64,000 bases of DNA from Cyanoderma ruficeps (taxonomy: Eukaryota > Chordata > Aves > Passeriformes > Timaliidae). Below, one piece after another: positions 37,580-48,995 of the stretch; positions within the stretch are counted from its first letter, which is position 1; the number at the start of each line of letters is the position of its first letter. Under the pieces are notes generated by a model. The model was not told the DNA's origin. It made no database searches and worked only from the letters and a program-made list of their open reading frames with translations. The stretch is from contig VZDJ01000301.1 in the NCBI GenBank assembly GCA_008694505.1, forward strand, positions 5,389,081 to 5,453,080, in the 5' to 3' direction. Both the position numbers and the translations under genes were made by a program.

Positions 37580-37860
37580 GTGAATTAAAATTTGAGAGCT
37601 TGTGCCCATCAGAGACCAGGTCAGCATCAATTTGCAGTTTGTACAAATTAATGCTACATCACGAGAAAATTCAATACAGCAACTTTCGTGTAAAACCAGC
37701 CCAGGGTGCTTTGCAAATAAAACACACCAAAATGCTGTGTGCAAGGCCTGCTCTCCACCAAATGATAAATATTTACACCCTAAACACAAGGGATATTTAT
37801 GCTGAAACCTGCAAGCATTTATGGAATGGAATTTATTGATTTTTATTCCATCCTGACCGT
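37580..37860. promoter_or_regulatory. Candidate conserved noncoding element
   Basis: AT-rich complex sequence with 'gtacaaattaatgctacatc', 'gctttgcaaataaaacacac' near 37709 and 'tgataaatatttacacc' near 37762 (forkhead-like). It lies within a 228-codon minus-strand open frame (37469-38155). I do not accept that frame as a gene: its translation has no domain, and its first part is antisense to the CR1 at 38030. Confidence 0.25.
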
Positions 37861-38029
37861 GGTTGAAATACAGGTTGAAAGGACAGCCCCAGCCCAGGGG
37901 ACACCCTTTGGTTGGGGACACAAAACATGGGTGGTTTAAAGCACTGGCAGCCCTGTGAGCATCTTGTGTAAACATCTGGGTTTTAAAGGTCACACACCGC
38001 TGTGTAATGCTCATCAAAATATCTGCTCT

Positions 38030-38212
38030 GAGGGAGGTGAGGCCCTGGCACAGGGTGTCCAGAGAAGCCGTGGCTGTCCCACCCCTGGAATTGTTCAAGG
38101 CTGGGCTGGATGGAGCTTGGAGCAATCTGGGCTGGTGGCAGGTGTCCCTGCCCACGGCAGGGGGTTGGAACTAATGATCCAGAACCCAAACCATTCCGAG
38201 ATTCTATGAAAA
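38030..38212 (+). mobile_element. CR1 LINE, 3' fragment
   Basis: Sense CR1 3' end: 'gggaggtgaggccctggcac', 'gtgtccagagaagccgtgg', 'cacccctggaattgttcaag', 'ctgggctggatggagcttgg', 'ggtgtccctgcccacggcag', 'cccaaaccattccgagattc'. About 20 bases before the tail (the usual 'gatctttaaggtcccttcc' part) are lost by a small deletion. Confidence 0.95.
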
Positions 38213-39227
38213 TCACCTTCGATCATGGCAGTGTTGGCGGGGAGAGGGGCTGCCCACAGGCCTGTCTGCACAGGCGGCCTCCACGCTGCTGAGGGCAGAG
38301 CTTTCCCCGGCACACCTGAACATTCTGGCCTTGACACAGCCTCATCTAGCAGGCCATAAAAGCATGCAAATCAGAGCAATACAGAGATCAGGAGTGATAA
38401 GAAATGTGGAGGAGGAGGAGGTGAGAAAGGAGCCTGACAAAGTTCAGGGCCAGCCCAGGGTGGGCATTTCCTTCATCAGGATAAGAGAATACACCCAGGC
38501 TCTTTGCAATGCCTTGCTGATTATTCCCATCCACGCCTGGCCCAGAGCAGGGTTGATTTTTTTTGTTTTTCCCTCAAAAAGCTAATCTCCACACCTTCAG
38601 TGTAGGTTGGGGGATAGAATCACTGCCATTTTGGGAGTGCAAATCAGCTCTACCTGCCAGGAGCCAGCAGAGATTTACCACCGTCATTTAGCACACCACT
38701 CATAGATTAAAGGGGCTTGTCCTTTTCACTTCACCTTATTTACGATTTTCAAACAATAAAGCATTCAGGGAGAAATTATGGCTCTGTTAAGCCATAGATG
38801 TGTCCATGTTCATCCCCCATAAATGTACCTGAGGGCTGGAAGTTCATCAGTTCAAATTCAGGAATGAATCAGAACTGAGCCAAGCAAATATCAGACCTAG
38901 ACCAGCTTGGTTTTACACCAGCATTACAAAAAACCCTTTGCTTTGAAACTACAAGCAAAGTGCAGTCTGTTTGTGTTCCAGTCTGGGCTTCACACAACCC
39001 AGTGTTGCCCCAACGTTTATGAATTTTTAATGAAAACTCAGTGAGGCTGTATTTTTCAGGGCTGTTTTTCCATGTGGCCGAGTCCCTGTGCAGCACTGGG
39101 GCTGTGCAGGAGGGAGACACAGCAGGGACACATCTTTAGGGCTCAGAGCCCCCCTGGTGCCAGGCCAGCAGCCAGCCTGGCCTTCCTGCCTGCATGGACC
39201 TCTTTAATTATTCCCAAGGGACTGGGG
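38213..39227. other. Unique noncoding sequence; AT-rich near 38670-38800
   Basis: A short (GGA)n run is at 38407-38421. The 38670-38800 part ('tcacttcaccttatttacg', 'caaacaataaagcattcagg') is AT-rich and may be a small conserved element. No gene or repeat family was recognised. Confidence 0.4.
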
Positions 39228-39264
39228 AAAAAAAAATTTAAAAAAAAAAAAAAANAAAAAAAAA
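39228..39264. repeat. Poly-A tract with an ambiguous base
   Basis: A-run interrupted by 'ttt' and by an N at 39255. The N inside a homopolymer points to an unresolved length or base call in the assembly rather than biology. Confidence 0.9.
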
Positions 39265-39455
39265 GACAGTGTGTGCTGAGCCCTGTGCTTGAAAAGAATC
39301 TCTCAACAGTCTCCAAAAGTGCTGAGCTGGCACGTGTTTGTTTGCACATGTGGGTCTCCATGGAACAGCTCTTGTGCTGGGAGGGACGGACGGCCCTGTG
39401 GTTTCAGCAGGGAGAGCTCCTGCACCAGGCCCTGACACTGGCCACATCCTGCCCT
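39265..39455. other. Unique noncoding sequence, nothing recognised
   Basis: GC-moderate spacer between the poly-A tract and the 15-bp minisatellite. Part of a 177-codon plus frame (39072-39605) that reads through the homopolymer and has no domain. Confidence 0.4.
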
Positions 39456-39500
39456 GAGCATCCCTGCTCCGGGCATTCCTGCTCCGGGCATTCCTGCTCC
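39456..39500. repeat. 15-bp minisatellite, three units
   Basis: Units at 39456-39470, 39471-39485 and 39486-39500 read gagcatccctgctcc, gggcattcctgctcc and gggcattcctgctcc. The last two are identical and the first differs at two positions, consistent with stepwise duplication. Confidence 0.92.
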
Positions 39501-40894
39501 TTCACAGCCCAAACTTCCACCCCTTCATTCAGCTGTTACAGCTGTGCTTTGCCAGAGCTCTCTCCTGTTCAGTCCAAGGCGGCTGCAGATCCCCAGAGGG
39601 GATGAATTCCCTGGTGTAAGGAAAGGGATGTGACCCTGGCTGGCTGCAGAGCCCAGCTGTGGGGACAGGCATGTGCCACCCCACAGAGCTGACATGGGGC
39701 CAGGATAACTCTGTCCCTGAGGTGCATGAGAGCAGCCACATGTAGGAAGGATTCTGTTAATGCTGGACCAGCCTGGCACGTAGAACTTGTAGGAGCTGAC
39801 ACAATTTGAAACCCAACAGTCCTCGCCCAATCAAGGAGATCTTGGAGTTCAGCACCACATTAATTAATGTAACATTAAAAACCAGATTTCCTCAGCTCAG
39901 ACCTGTACCTTGGCTGCTCACCTGGGTTTCCTTCCTGTACCCTTCAAGTGGTGACAGAGTGCCTGGGCCACACCATGGGGCACTGACCAAACTCACCTCA
40001 GAGCTGCCAAGCCACAGCCAAAAGGACACAGCCTTGCCCTCAGGTACACCCTGCAGGGTAGGTTTAGGAAGCCAGAGGTTGTTATTTTTTCCACAAATTG
40101 GTTTTTTTTCCAGCAGACACTGGACTACCAGGGACCTCTCCCCCCCACCCTTCAGTACTCACATCACCGTTTTTAGAGTGCTGGACCAACCTTGACTGCC
40201 AGTTCCTCCTCTCACTGCCTAAAACCCCCTTCCCCCTTTTACCACGGACAATCCCATGACTTGTGTGTGCTTATTCCCACTGCTAGAAACTCATTTTCTT
40301 AGGCATGGTGTATCTGTCAAAAAAATAGAAGAAATAAAATAACGTGACAGTTTAAGAAGCGGATGGACTCATCACACTACTCACACAAAGGTGAGCAGGA
40401 GCTGGCACCCAAATATGCAAACAGCACACAGCCCTAAATATCCTAATTAATTTTAGAGTGGTCATTTCTAATCAGCACTTGAATCCAACACCCCACTTAG
40501 CCTAATTAGAGACATAAGAAAAAAACTGTTTGAGTTCACACGAACATTGAATATGCAGATCTCCAGCATCCAGCACTGCCCTGCTCCAAAGACCAACAGA
40601 AAGCAAAGCCTGTCAGCAGCCAGCATGGATGAAAACTGGTCCCAGCATGGCCCTAAACCGGTCCCAGGAAGCCAATGTGTTGAAAATCTGCACCATTAAC
40701 TCCATTAAAACGCTTTAAATGTAAATCTGAAAGGTTTTGATGAGAGTTATGTTACTGGGGGAAAAGAAGGCAAACCCACGGTTTAGGAGATACTGCATTT
40801 ATTTTTTGCATCTTAATCCAGAAGATTTTACAGTCTAATTCAAACCAGGAAACCAAAAGGAAGATAGATGAGGAGGAAGAACAGCAGGGGAGAA
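39501..40894. other. Unique noncoding sequence; homeodomain-rich near 40430-40560
   Basis: No gene or repeat was recognised. The sub-block 40430-40560 contains 'atcctaattaattttagag' and 'gcctaattagagacataag', two TAATTA-type cores about 60 bases apart. Chance frames reach 129 codons (39806-40195). Confidence 0.4.
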
Positions 40895-41175
40895 GCATAA
40901 AATGGTTTAGGCTGGAGAGGTTGTTTAAAGGCCATCTAGTCCAACCCCCTGCAACAAACAGGGACATCTTCCATCAGACCAGTTTGCTCCGACCTCTGTC
41001 CAACCTGACCTCAAATGTTTTCAGGGATGGGTCACCCACGACCTCTCTAGGCAACCTAGGTCAGTGTTTCACCAATTTCATTGCAAAAATTTCTCCCTGA
41101 CCTCTTTTTTTGACCTTTTTCCTTGTCCTATCCCAGCCTGCGCCCTCTGGGAAGTCTGTCTCCATCTTTCTGACC
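40895..41175 (-). mobile_element. CR1 LINE, 3' fragment (antisense)
   Basis: Inverted CR1: 'aaaatggtttaggctggaga', 'catctagtccaaccccctgc', 'cagggatgggtcacccacga', 'cctctctaggcaacctaggt', 'ttgtcctatcccagcctgcg' and 'gtctccatctttctg', in CR1 order. About 280 bases, more diverged than the copy at 9470, so probably older. Confidence 0.92.
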
Positions 41176-41314
41176 ACCACGGAACAGAACACAATGCACT
41201 AGTGGCTGTGCCAGGGCTGGCACCAGGAGGGTTAAAGGTACCCTATGGCTCTGCAGATCTGCCAGGCCAGACAAAATAGGTGTTATTTCCAAACCTGGCT
41301 GGTTTTAAAGGAAA

Positions 41315-41570
41315 ACACCCCCGCACATCCATGAAACAAACGTGGAAAAACTGCTGTGCCCGGTGTGCACACGCCTCCTTTCCAGGGATGGATTGAGGCG
41401 AGCACCGGGAAGATTTCTCTGTGAATGGAGAGAAGGGGTGCTACCAGCTCCATGGAAACCCGGCCAGATGAGATTGGCGGCCGTGCCCAGGCTCAGCGGC
41501 AGCGACACCGCCGAAAGTACAAGCACTGTTAATATTTAACACGGAGCAGGGACGTGGTAAAACCTAGCAA
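41315..41570. promoter_or_regulatory. Small CpG-rich patch
   Basis: CpGs cluster between about 41339 and 41570 (ggcgagcaccgg, ggcggccgtgcc, cggcagcgacaccgccg), unlike both flanks. Too short for a classic island. It could be a CpG-containing conserved element or the relic of a promoter. No exon or core promoter signal is visible. Confidence 0.25.
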
Positions 41571-41998
41571 CCCCTCGGCAGTGGTTATGCAATTCACCGT
41601 TAATAGCTCGGAGGGATCCAGCATCGTTTTAACACCTCCCCTCCCCCGTTTCTATAGGCATGGGGGTTTTTTTCTTCCCTGTTGCTAAACCTTAAAGTGA
41701 GAGGAAACAAAGAAATCACTATTACATAATACAGACCTACAGCCAAGTCGTATTCCTGCTGTTTTGGAAACATTCGGGGGAGGGAAAATCGAAAGCTAAA
41801 AAAGAGCCATGTGATAGGATCCTGGTTTTTTTTTTATTCCTTCCATTTTCCTATTTCCCAGTTAAATACTGGGAAAGTATTCACTTTCCCCAAGATCTTT
41901 TGGACCTCATTTAATACTGAGAAATCAAGTAAGTAGGTAGGGGGGGATCATACAATCATACTTTGGTAGTGATAATTCATGGCAGTAGTATTATAATT
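41571..41998. other. Unique AT-rich noncoding sequence
   Basis: Includes a T-run near 41827 and AT-rich text leading into the inverted repeat. No gene or repeat family was recognised. Confidence 0.45.
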
Positions 41999-42046
41999 AT
42001 ATCCCACAGGTCTACAAAACATAAGGTTTGTAGACCTGTGGGATAT
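41999..42046. repeat. Perfect 20-bp inverted repeat with 8-base loop
   Basis: Arm atatcccacaggtctacaaa at 41999-42018 is the exact reverse complement of 42027-42046; the loop is acataagg. Perfect arms of this length are rare by chance and suggest a recent template-switch mutation or a small foldback element. It is too short for a typical miRNA precursor. No flanking target-site duplication is evident. Confidence 0.95.
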
Positions 42047-42897
42047 TTGTCACATTTGCAGCTTTTCTTAAAGAAAAAAATTAGGTTCTTGAGAGTGAGG
42101 GTTTGCTTCAGGCATCACACAGGCTCTGCACATCCTGCATCCCCACCAGGTCAGGTCCACACCAATGTATCTGCAGCAATGTGGGGGAAAACATCAGCAG
42201 TGGTCTCATTTGTGGAGACGCTCAGCTCCAGCGTGAAGTGGGTTGCAGAGGGAATATAGGAATCCCTGAGCCTTTAGAGCATTTTAGGGCAGCCTCAAGG
42301 GCGCAGGATGGCTGAGCTATCACCAGGCTTGGTGTGTGAGGCCAACAATCGCTGTGCCACAGGCGTGCTCCTGCTCTCTGTTTATTCTCACGTCTGGTAG
42401 CACAGCACAGCAGAAGCTGTAATCCTGGGGGAGGATTACTCCTGGCACTGTGTTTCTCAGGAGGCAAGCACTGTGTGTAGGTTTGGTTTTGTTCTAATGT
42501 TCCTGAGCACAGTTCTTGGCATCTTACCCAGGCAGAGGATGATAACTCGAGGAGGTAAATTACCCCAAAGCTGCTCAGGATCTACCAGAAGGCACCCACC
42601 CAAAACATTTCTGTAGTCAGTGGGTTGTCCCATAGGAAAACATGGAAAAGAGAGGGCCTGTTGCTCCTTAGCAGAGATTCAGCCTTTCCCACGACAGGTC
42701 CAAAGCTGTGGTTTGAAGCTGTGGTTTGGTCAGTGCCAGGGAGCTCTGGTTACTGGGAGGAAAACCTTGGGTTTAGCCAAGGTCAGACGGGGAGCTACAG
42801 TGGTACCTGGAGGGAGGACTGCAGCCACTTATGGCTGTCCTGCAGGCAGGTCAATGCTCTGCATTTCCCATTAGCAAACCCTCATACATCTCTTCCT
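42047..42897. other. Unique noncoding sequence with a 13-bp tandem pair
   Basis: aagctgtggtttg is directly duplicated at 42703-42715 and 42716-42728. No other repeat or gene was recognised. Open frames reach 111 codons without domains. Confidence 0.45.
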
Positions 42898-42996
42898 GTG
42901 CCTCAGTCCTCTGAGTGTAAAGTGAAATCAGTATTTCCTTTTTTCTTGGGGCTGTTGTGAGACTACACACAAGCCTGTAAACTACTCAGTGTACAA
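42898..42996 (+). repeat. Degenerate MIR-like CORE-SINE 3' segment
   Basis: 'gtgcctcagtcctctgagtg', a diverged 'gtaaagtgaaatcagtattt', 'ggggctgttgtgagactac' and 'cctgtaaactactcagtg' follow the order of the MIR/CORE-SINE sense strand ('gcctcagtttccccatctgtaaaatggg..', '..gggttgttgtgagga..', '..tgtaaagcgcttaga'). Strongly diverged, as expected for an amniote-age repeat. Confidence 0.6.
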
Positions 42997-44819
42997 GGAC
43001 ATCTGAAGTTTGCACAAAATAATTTAAAACACCTCCAAACCCCAGTTCTCAACTCCCAAAGAGTACAAGTACACTTTTCTTCCCAGTTCATAATTTTCCC
43101 ACCTGGAAGAGGGGCCTTCCATTAGCCCCTGAGCCAAAACCCTTGGAAAGATCTTGAAAACAAGATAACATATGTTGTGTGGATCCTTTTGCTCTCTTCT
43201 GTTAGCTAGCTAACCACCCTAGAAAAACAAGCCATAAATCAATTGAAAGCTTAACCTACAGTCTGCCAATCTGAAAAGCAGACACTGCCCTTGGAATGTG
43301 ACCACAGCTCACTAAAACAATAGGGAAAAAGGAAAAAAAACACCCTCAAATAATTCTAACTTGCACTTAGTAATTCAGCAGAGCTGCAGAAACATCAGGC
43401 AGGCAGCAATCCCCATGAGCTCCACATCACCTTAAGCCCACAGTCTCCTCCTGTGCAGTGAGGTGCAGAGGGCTCTGGTTTCAAGGTGAAGATGGCTTTC
43501 AGCCTCCAGCTCAGCTGGAGAGAATTAAGGCAGCTCAGACCTCTCCTCTAAAGAGACTGAGGGTCCCTAACAGTGGGATTTTCCACTTTTCCTCTTTTGC
43601 TTTTTAGGCTTTCAGTAGAATTAGGGCTCTTGTAGATTTTGGTTAAGGCATCACTGCTTGCCTTTGTTTTCAGGGATGTAAATGCACTCTGCTTGTAAAT
43701 GCAAGCCTGCCTTGAGCAAGGCAGGAAAGCACAGGGGCTGGGTGGGTGCAGTGGGGTGAGCTGGACACAGCCCGTGGTGCCAAGGCTGTTCCCCAGAGTA
43801 TCCTGGGGAGTTCCCAGCAATGCCCTCAGCAGCATCAGTGCTGCCCAGGGGACCAAGGACACAGAGAAGGGACAGGTCTGGGTGAGGGCACCAGCCCTGC
43901 TCAGGGACAGTGAAGGGAATAACACAAGAATTACAGCCCAGGTTGGCATCTGGCCTCGAGCAGGCTGAGGGTTGGTGCACAGGACAGTCTGTTGTTTCCT
44001 CGTTTCCTTGCATGAAGAGGTGCATCAGAGGTTCCCCTCAGAGACACAAAATGATCTTTACGTAAACACAAAGACTTTTAAGGGCTGTGAGCCTCTAGAT
44101 CATCTGCAACACTCAAAGCACTTTTATGACCAATGCAGCAATGAGAACAAAATGTCATTTTTAAATGTAACTGTGTACTCAGTGAGGTTAATGTATCAAA
44201 TCAGGACCAGTCTTCAGAACAAAACCCTGCCCAAAAGACCAGAAATTAAGAGGAATACGGAAAGAAACCTAGTGAGATTGTGAACTCAAAGTGAATTTAT
44301 GAGCTCTGACCACAAAGCAGTATGGAACAGTAGCAAGACACTCGTTAACAGCTTGCAGTTGCTAATGGAGAGAAAGTTTGCTGTAAATAAATGCTAGCAT
44401 TGCTTCAGGACTTCTGATTTTGTAACTGGGGCACTTGTAAATCAACATGAGAGCACTGCAAGCTGTGGGATACCTGTTCCCAGATCAGACCAGCTGGAAA
44501 TGAAGCCAAAACCAACAAGTTTCCCAGACTGGGGGTTGCAGGAGCTGTCTGGGGGAAGCCGTGCCTGACGCTCCAGGCTGCCCTGTGGAGTCCTTTCATT
44601 ATTTAGGCAGAAGAAAGAAACACCCCCTTCTCCCCTCACTGGCACTGAAAACCAACCCTCAGTCAGCCAGAGAAGTGGCCTGTATTTTTAATACCTTTTT
44701 TTGCACTTCATTACTGAGGGCCTGGAGCAAACTCTGCCATCAGCGATGACATAAGGAATAGAAGCAGTGGCAGGGCAGTATAAAGTGAAAGGGAAATTAA
44801 GCCATTTAACACACGGGCA
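42997..44819. other. Unique noncoding sequence, nothing recognised
   Basis: No repeat or gene was recognised. Minus frames of 133 and 124 codons (43548-43949, 43651-44025) overlap each other in different frames and have no domain. Confidence 0.45.
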
Positions 44820-45330
44820 GGAGACGTGTGTTTGGGTCGAGGCTGGGATTTTTTTCTAATTAAAAACCTGGAGAAAATCTCCTTGCCTCTAATGGAATAA
44901 GCACCGAGGCAACTTTATCTGGCCCACAGACTCCCCCCGCTGCCGCTGTCTGCTGTAAGAAAAGCAGGAGGGAGGAGTGGGCGAGTCTGATTTCTATGTA
45001 AAGATTGTACAGCCAGACCTGCCCTGGAGCTGCAAAGCAACCAGACATTGGAATCAAGCCAGTTTTGTGTCGTTTCTGCAGGGCTGGCCAAATGTGCTAT
45101 TGCTATTTTGGCTTCATCCGCTTCTTTCCCCTTTTCTAGCCTAATTGCTGCGGCTCCTTGGTTTCTGCTTAATGGAAAGGGTTAAATAGTTTATTATACT
45201 GGAATTTGATTTGCAGAAAAAAGCTTTGACGCTTTCACGCTGCCTGTGATTGGCAAAGCAATTGTGGTTTCTGCTGTCATGGTTAATATTTGGAAATAAC
45301 CTTTAACTGTTTATGCAAACACAGCTCTCG
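44820..45330. promoter_or_regulatory. Strong candidate conserved noncoding element / enhancer
   Basis: Motif-dense unique sequence: 'tttctaattaaaaacctgg' near 44853, retained CpGs ('ccgctgccgctg' near 44938, 'catccgcttc', 'tgctgcggctc'), a CCAAT-type 'tgattggc' at 45247-45254, a RUNX-like 'tgtggttt' at 45263-45270, and a forkhead/octamer-like 'tgtttatgcaaaca' at 45308-45321. Retention of CpG in non-island DNA plus several motif classes makes constraint plausible. No TATA or exon is seen. Function is inference. Confidence 0.38.
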
Positions 45331-48300
45331 CCCTGTCCTTTCCTGTGAATTCCTGGAGTCTGGGGAATTAACCCTCACTGCTGCCCTGTGGCTCTTCACC
45401 AGGCTTTCTGCTCTGCTTTTATGATGGGGTGATGGAACGTTTTTACATGTCAGGTGAGGTTGGAGATAAAGCATAAGAAATGCTGCGCTGCTGGCGTGAA
45501 ATTATTCCTCATTCCTTAGTCTGAGGGGGCTCACAGAATTATTCAAAAACACAGGAGGAGCAGTCTTAACTTGTGAACACAGGAATGAGATTCCTGTTCC
45601 CATCTAGGAGAAAAGTGCCCTGACCACACCAGGGTGTGGAAACTCGAGTGCTGGGCTGGCTGTGCTCTTCACCTCCCATGGTAGTAGTGATGCCAAGCCT
45701 ATGAGGAAACCATAGTGACCTGACAAATGGGGTTTTTTATTTCCATGAATTTACTGTCCTTTTCCTTGGAGACTTGTCAGCGCTGGGTATGGACACCAGG
45801 GATCTCACCCTGGTTTAGATAACACAGTATCTGTAGCACAGTGTCCATTGCCTCACTGAGGAGCAGGGAAAAACCCTCCTGCTCGGTAGGATGTGAAGAC
45901 TGGATGGAAAATTCCTCCATGCTCAGATAAGGGACTTGAAAACAATTGCTTTCAGCAGGCTTTAAGAGGTAACATTCCTATTTCATGTCATCCTATAGCA
46001 CACTTCCCACCTGAAAAGGTGCCATCCTCAAAAGCAGATGCTAGAGAGCTCTTTAAGGACCTTTTAATTGTGGTGTTGGTCAATACAGAAAGCTACAAGA
46101 TGGAAAGGAAGAATTAGAGGTCAGTTGAAATCTTCCACAGCAGAGATGCTGCAGCTCAACACTCACAGACTGAAAGATATCTTGTTTGGAAGCACAGCAG
46201 GACCATATTCTCTTCCTCAAGTTGTCAGCTAGCCGGATAACGATTTAGACCTAAATATTCCTTTTAGAATATGTTGGTGATAAAACCTTTGAAGCCAGCG
46301 TGGGATTAACTCTGGATGTTGCTTTGAAATCTGACATTGTGACAGAGAACATCAGAAATGAGTGGTAGGGTTGGCAGGGAAGCTGTTTGCAGCTCTGCTC
46401 AGGAAAGAGTGGGAATGGAAAATGCACCTCTTGCACAGGCAAGATACCCTGGTGGGTCATTGCAAAAGCTCATTTATATCCCCTCTTTTTCAATGTCCTG
46501 TGCTGGGTGGCTTGGAAAGAGCATCAGGACAATGCAAAAGTGGTCATACAGCATCTTCCCAACTGCTGGTGACCTGTGACATTTAATTTTAATCAACCTC
46601 ATTGGACCGTTTTTCAATAACTCTACGACTTTTTGAATTAACTTGTATTTCTGGTATCCACACCAGAAATGGTGGCAATCACGGGTGGTTTCCAAGGTGC
46701 CATTGAACATGAATAGAGATATAGGCCAGTTGGTAACATTGAACAACTCCTTGCAAATACTTTTCCACCTTAACTGGAGAGCAGACATCAAATGGGATCT
46801 GGCTGGACCCCAAAACAAATAAATAGTGCTGATGTTCAGAGAGGAAACACCAGTTGTCCTTAAATAGTCAAGCATTGTTCTCTGACTTCCTGCAATAATC
46901 TCTGCCTTTTTACCCAAAAAGATTCCTAACTGTGTGGGTCTAATACTTCTCTGGTGTCTGCCCGCCGTGTGTTTGCAACATTTGTGATTTTTATCCTTTT
47001 CCTTTGCACAATCCTGTGCCTATTACACAGCATGTGGCATGTGGTGGCTCTGGAGGGTATGAAGTGGATATTCCATGTCATCTCCTCGATGAAACATCCA
47101 TAAGGTGATACCTGTCTCTAAAGCTTGATGTCACCAGTCTGGTGAGTGCCAGGAGGAACTAAGGAGCTGCCCCAGTGCTGGGGCACATGGGGAATGTGAC
47201 TGTTGGGATGATGAGGACAACTGGGGATTTCTCTGTTTGATCAGCAGTGCCTGAGCACTCACAGCAGCTCACAAAGGCAGCAGCCACTCTTGGGGAAATG
47301 CAGGTGGTAAAATGGATGAGAGGAAAGTGTGACTAAGATGACAGAGTAGCCCAGAAACACTTGGAGCAAGGTCCAGCATGGCTGGGCATGAAGGCTTCAG
47401 GTGAAGGTGACCCACAACAGCTGCTCAAAAGCTTCAGAGCAATATGAAATAGGGAATGTTACTGTGCCTGAAGGATGGGGCTGGCAGCTCTTGTACCTGA
47501 ACGGGAAGATGTTACCAGCAAAGGGGAGGCTGAGCCATGGCAGGAGACACCATGATCATGGGAGATGATGATCTGGGCCCCTGCCAGGGTGAGCATCCAA
47601 CACCACAGCAGAGGATCAGTTGTTCTCTAGAGCTGTCTGGGAGAGAGGACAAAAACCTTTTGGTCCACAGGACACAAGTCCTTGTGGGAGCAGGGCAGTT
47701 TGTCTATTGCTCCAAGGTCTGATCTCAAATAAACCATGAATAAACACCCTGAAGGGGCTTCCAGGCACAAAGTACAGCAAGAGGGAATCCTGTGTTCCAA
47801 TCTACCGCCTGTATTTTTCTCCTGGGAATTGTGGAGTATTTTCCCATTTTAATTATCCTCTTTCCATCTAGATCTTGTTCTTCTGTAAATTAGTGACTGG
47901 TATAAAAAGGGGATGTGGCAGACCCAATTAACTTTTGCTGCTGATTCATCTTGAAAAGTCTCTGCACATTCACAGGGCTACGAAGGGACATAGGCATGGA
48001 ATCCTCTCCCCAGTACCTGGCCAACTTGGGTGTTAAACCTGCACACCTTCCTGTGGTACCTGATCCCTTGCTGAAGAAGAGTTCATCCCACATTTCATTT
48101 TTGCTGAGGACCCAAACCTGTCCTGTGAGATATCAGGAGCTTAACTTGGCTTTTCTCCCCAGTTTTGAAGAACTTCTTGGGACATCCCCATGTGGAGTCC
48201 AGGGACACAGTGCAGTAGCAGATAACAATGGATGTGTGTTACTGATAAATGGAGGAATCTGCCACCAAAATATATTTGGAGGCTAATTTGACATTTTGCT

Positions 48301-48440
48301 GATGGGCTGTCCAACCCGCATATCTTATTTAAGTTATGCTTACAAATACACCATGACCTCTGAACACTTCAGTAATGGGTTTGAGCCAGGAGTGAGTTGT
48401 GTTTCACTGAAGTAATTATTTATTCACTTAATGGGGGCTG
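45331..48440. other. Unique noncoding sequence, nothing recognised
   Basis: No repeat family or RNA gene was recognised. The 147-codon minus frame at 46474-46917 reads as a plausible-looking mixed-composition peptide but matches no domain I know. It has no overlapping long frame on the other strand in its 5' half. I leave it as a chance frame. A small hairpin 'ttctggtatccacaccagaa' lies near 46650. Confidence 0.4.
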
Positions 48441-48540
48441 ATGGTTCTGCTCAGCTGGGAGCTCTACATAATTAAAACCATGGTCCCTGCCCCAAGAGGC
48501 TTCCAGTCTGAAAGATGAAGCAAAGGCTGTGCCAGCAGAA
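48441..48540. repeat. Possible ancient amniote repeat ('ggtccctgcccc..gcttccagtct')
   Basis: 'gagctctacataattaaaac', then 'catggtccctgccccaagag' and 'gcttccagtctgaaagatg', match blocks of an old amniote repeat recalled as 'ggtccctgccccaaagagcttacaatctaa' that is usually joined to MIR/L2-type 3' regions. Family assignment is uncertain. Confidence 0.5.
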
Positions 48541-48995
48541 ATTGCAGGAATCCTGTGTGCTCAAACTGGAGGTTCAAAAGATAACATTAAAAAAAAAACC
48601 CCAAATGTGAGCTCTTTTCATACAACTTGAGACAGGGCATTTGGGGCTAGCATGTATTTAACAGAGGCTTCTGCTCGTGTGGCTGCAACACTGAGAAAGA
48701 GGTGATTGCTATAGGTCAGAGGTCCTCCCAAAAGCTGTTAAGATAAACTCAAACTTGCAGGAAAAAACCCAAAATAAATATATATATATATACCTAATTC
48801 TGAAACTATGCTCAGTGTAACCTGAGGAGAAACATTGCCCAAACTGGAGCTGCCCCCCTTAAACCCAGCCCAGGAAAGTGTGGGAGCCAGTGCCAGACAC
48901 CTTGCCCCAGGCAGAGCAGCGTTGATCAGAGACCTGGGCTAGAGCAATGCTGACATACAGCTGTTCTGCAGCTGCCAGGAGCCATTGCCTCTCCC
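48541..48995. other. Unique noncoding sequence with a (TA)n microsatellite
   Basis: A short (TA)8-type tract lies at 48777-48792 and an A-run near 48590. Nothing else was recognised. Confidence 0.5.

Noticed and set aside
37469..38155. Longest open frame (228 codons, minus strand) as a gene
   Set aside because: Its first part is antisense to a CR1 3' end, the rest crosses an AT-rich block, and the translation shows no domain or family resemblance.
41999..42046. microRNA precursor
   Set aside because: The 48-base hairpin is shorter than usual precursors, and pairing does not extend beyond the 20-bp arms.
46474..46917. 147-codon minus-strand frame as an exon or retroelement remnant
   Set aside because: The peptide looks mixed and plausible, but I recognise no reverse transcriptase, integrase, gag or host domain, and no flanking repeat.
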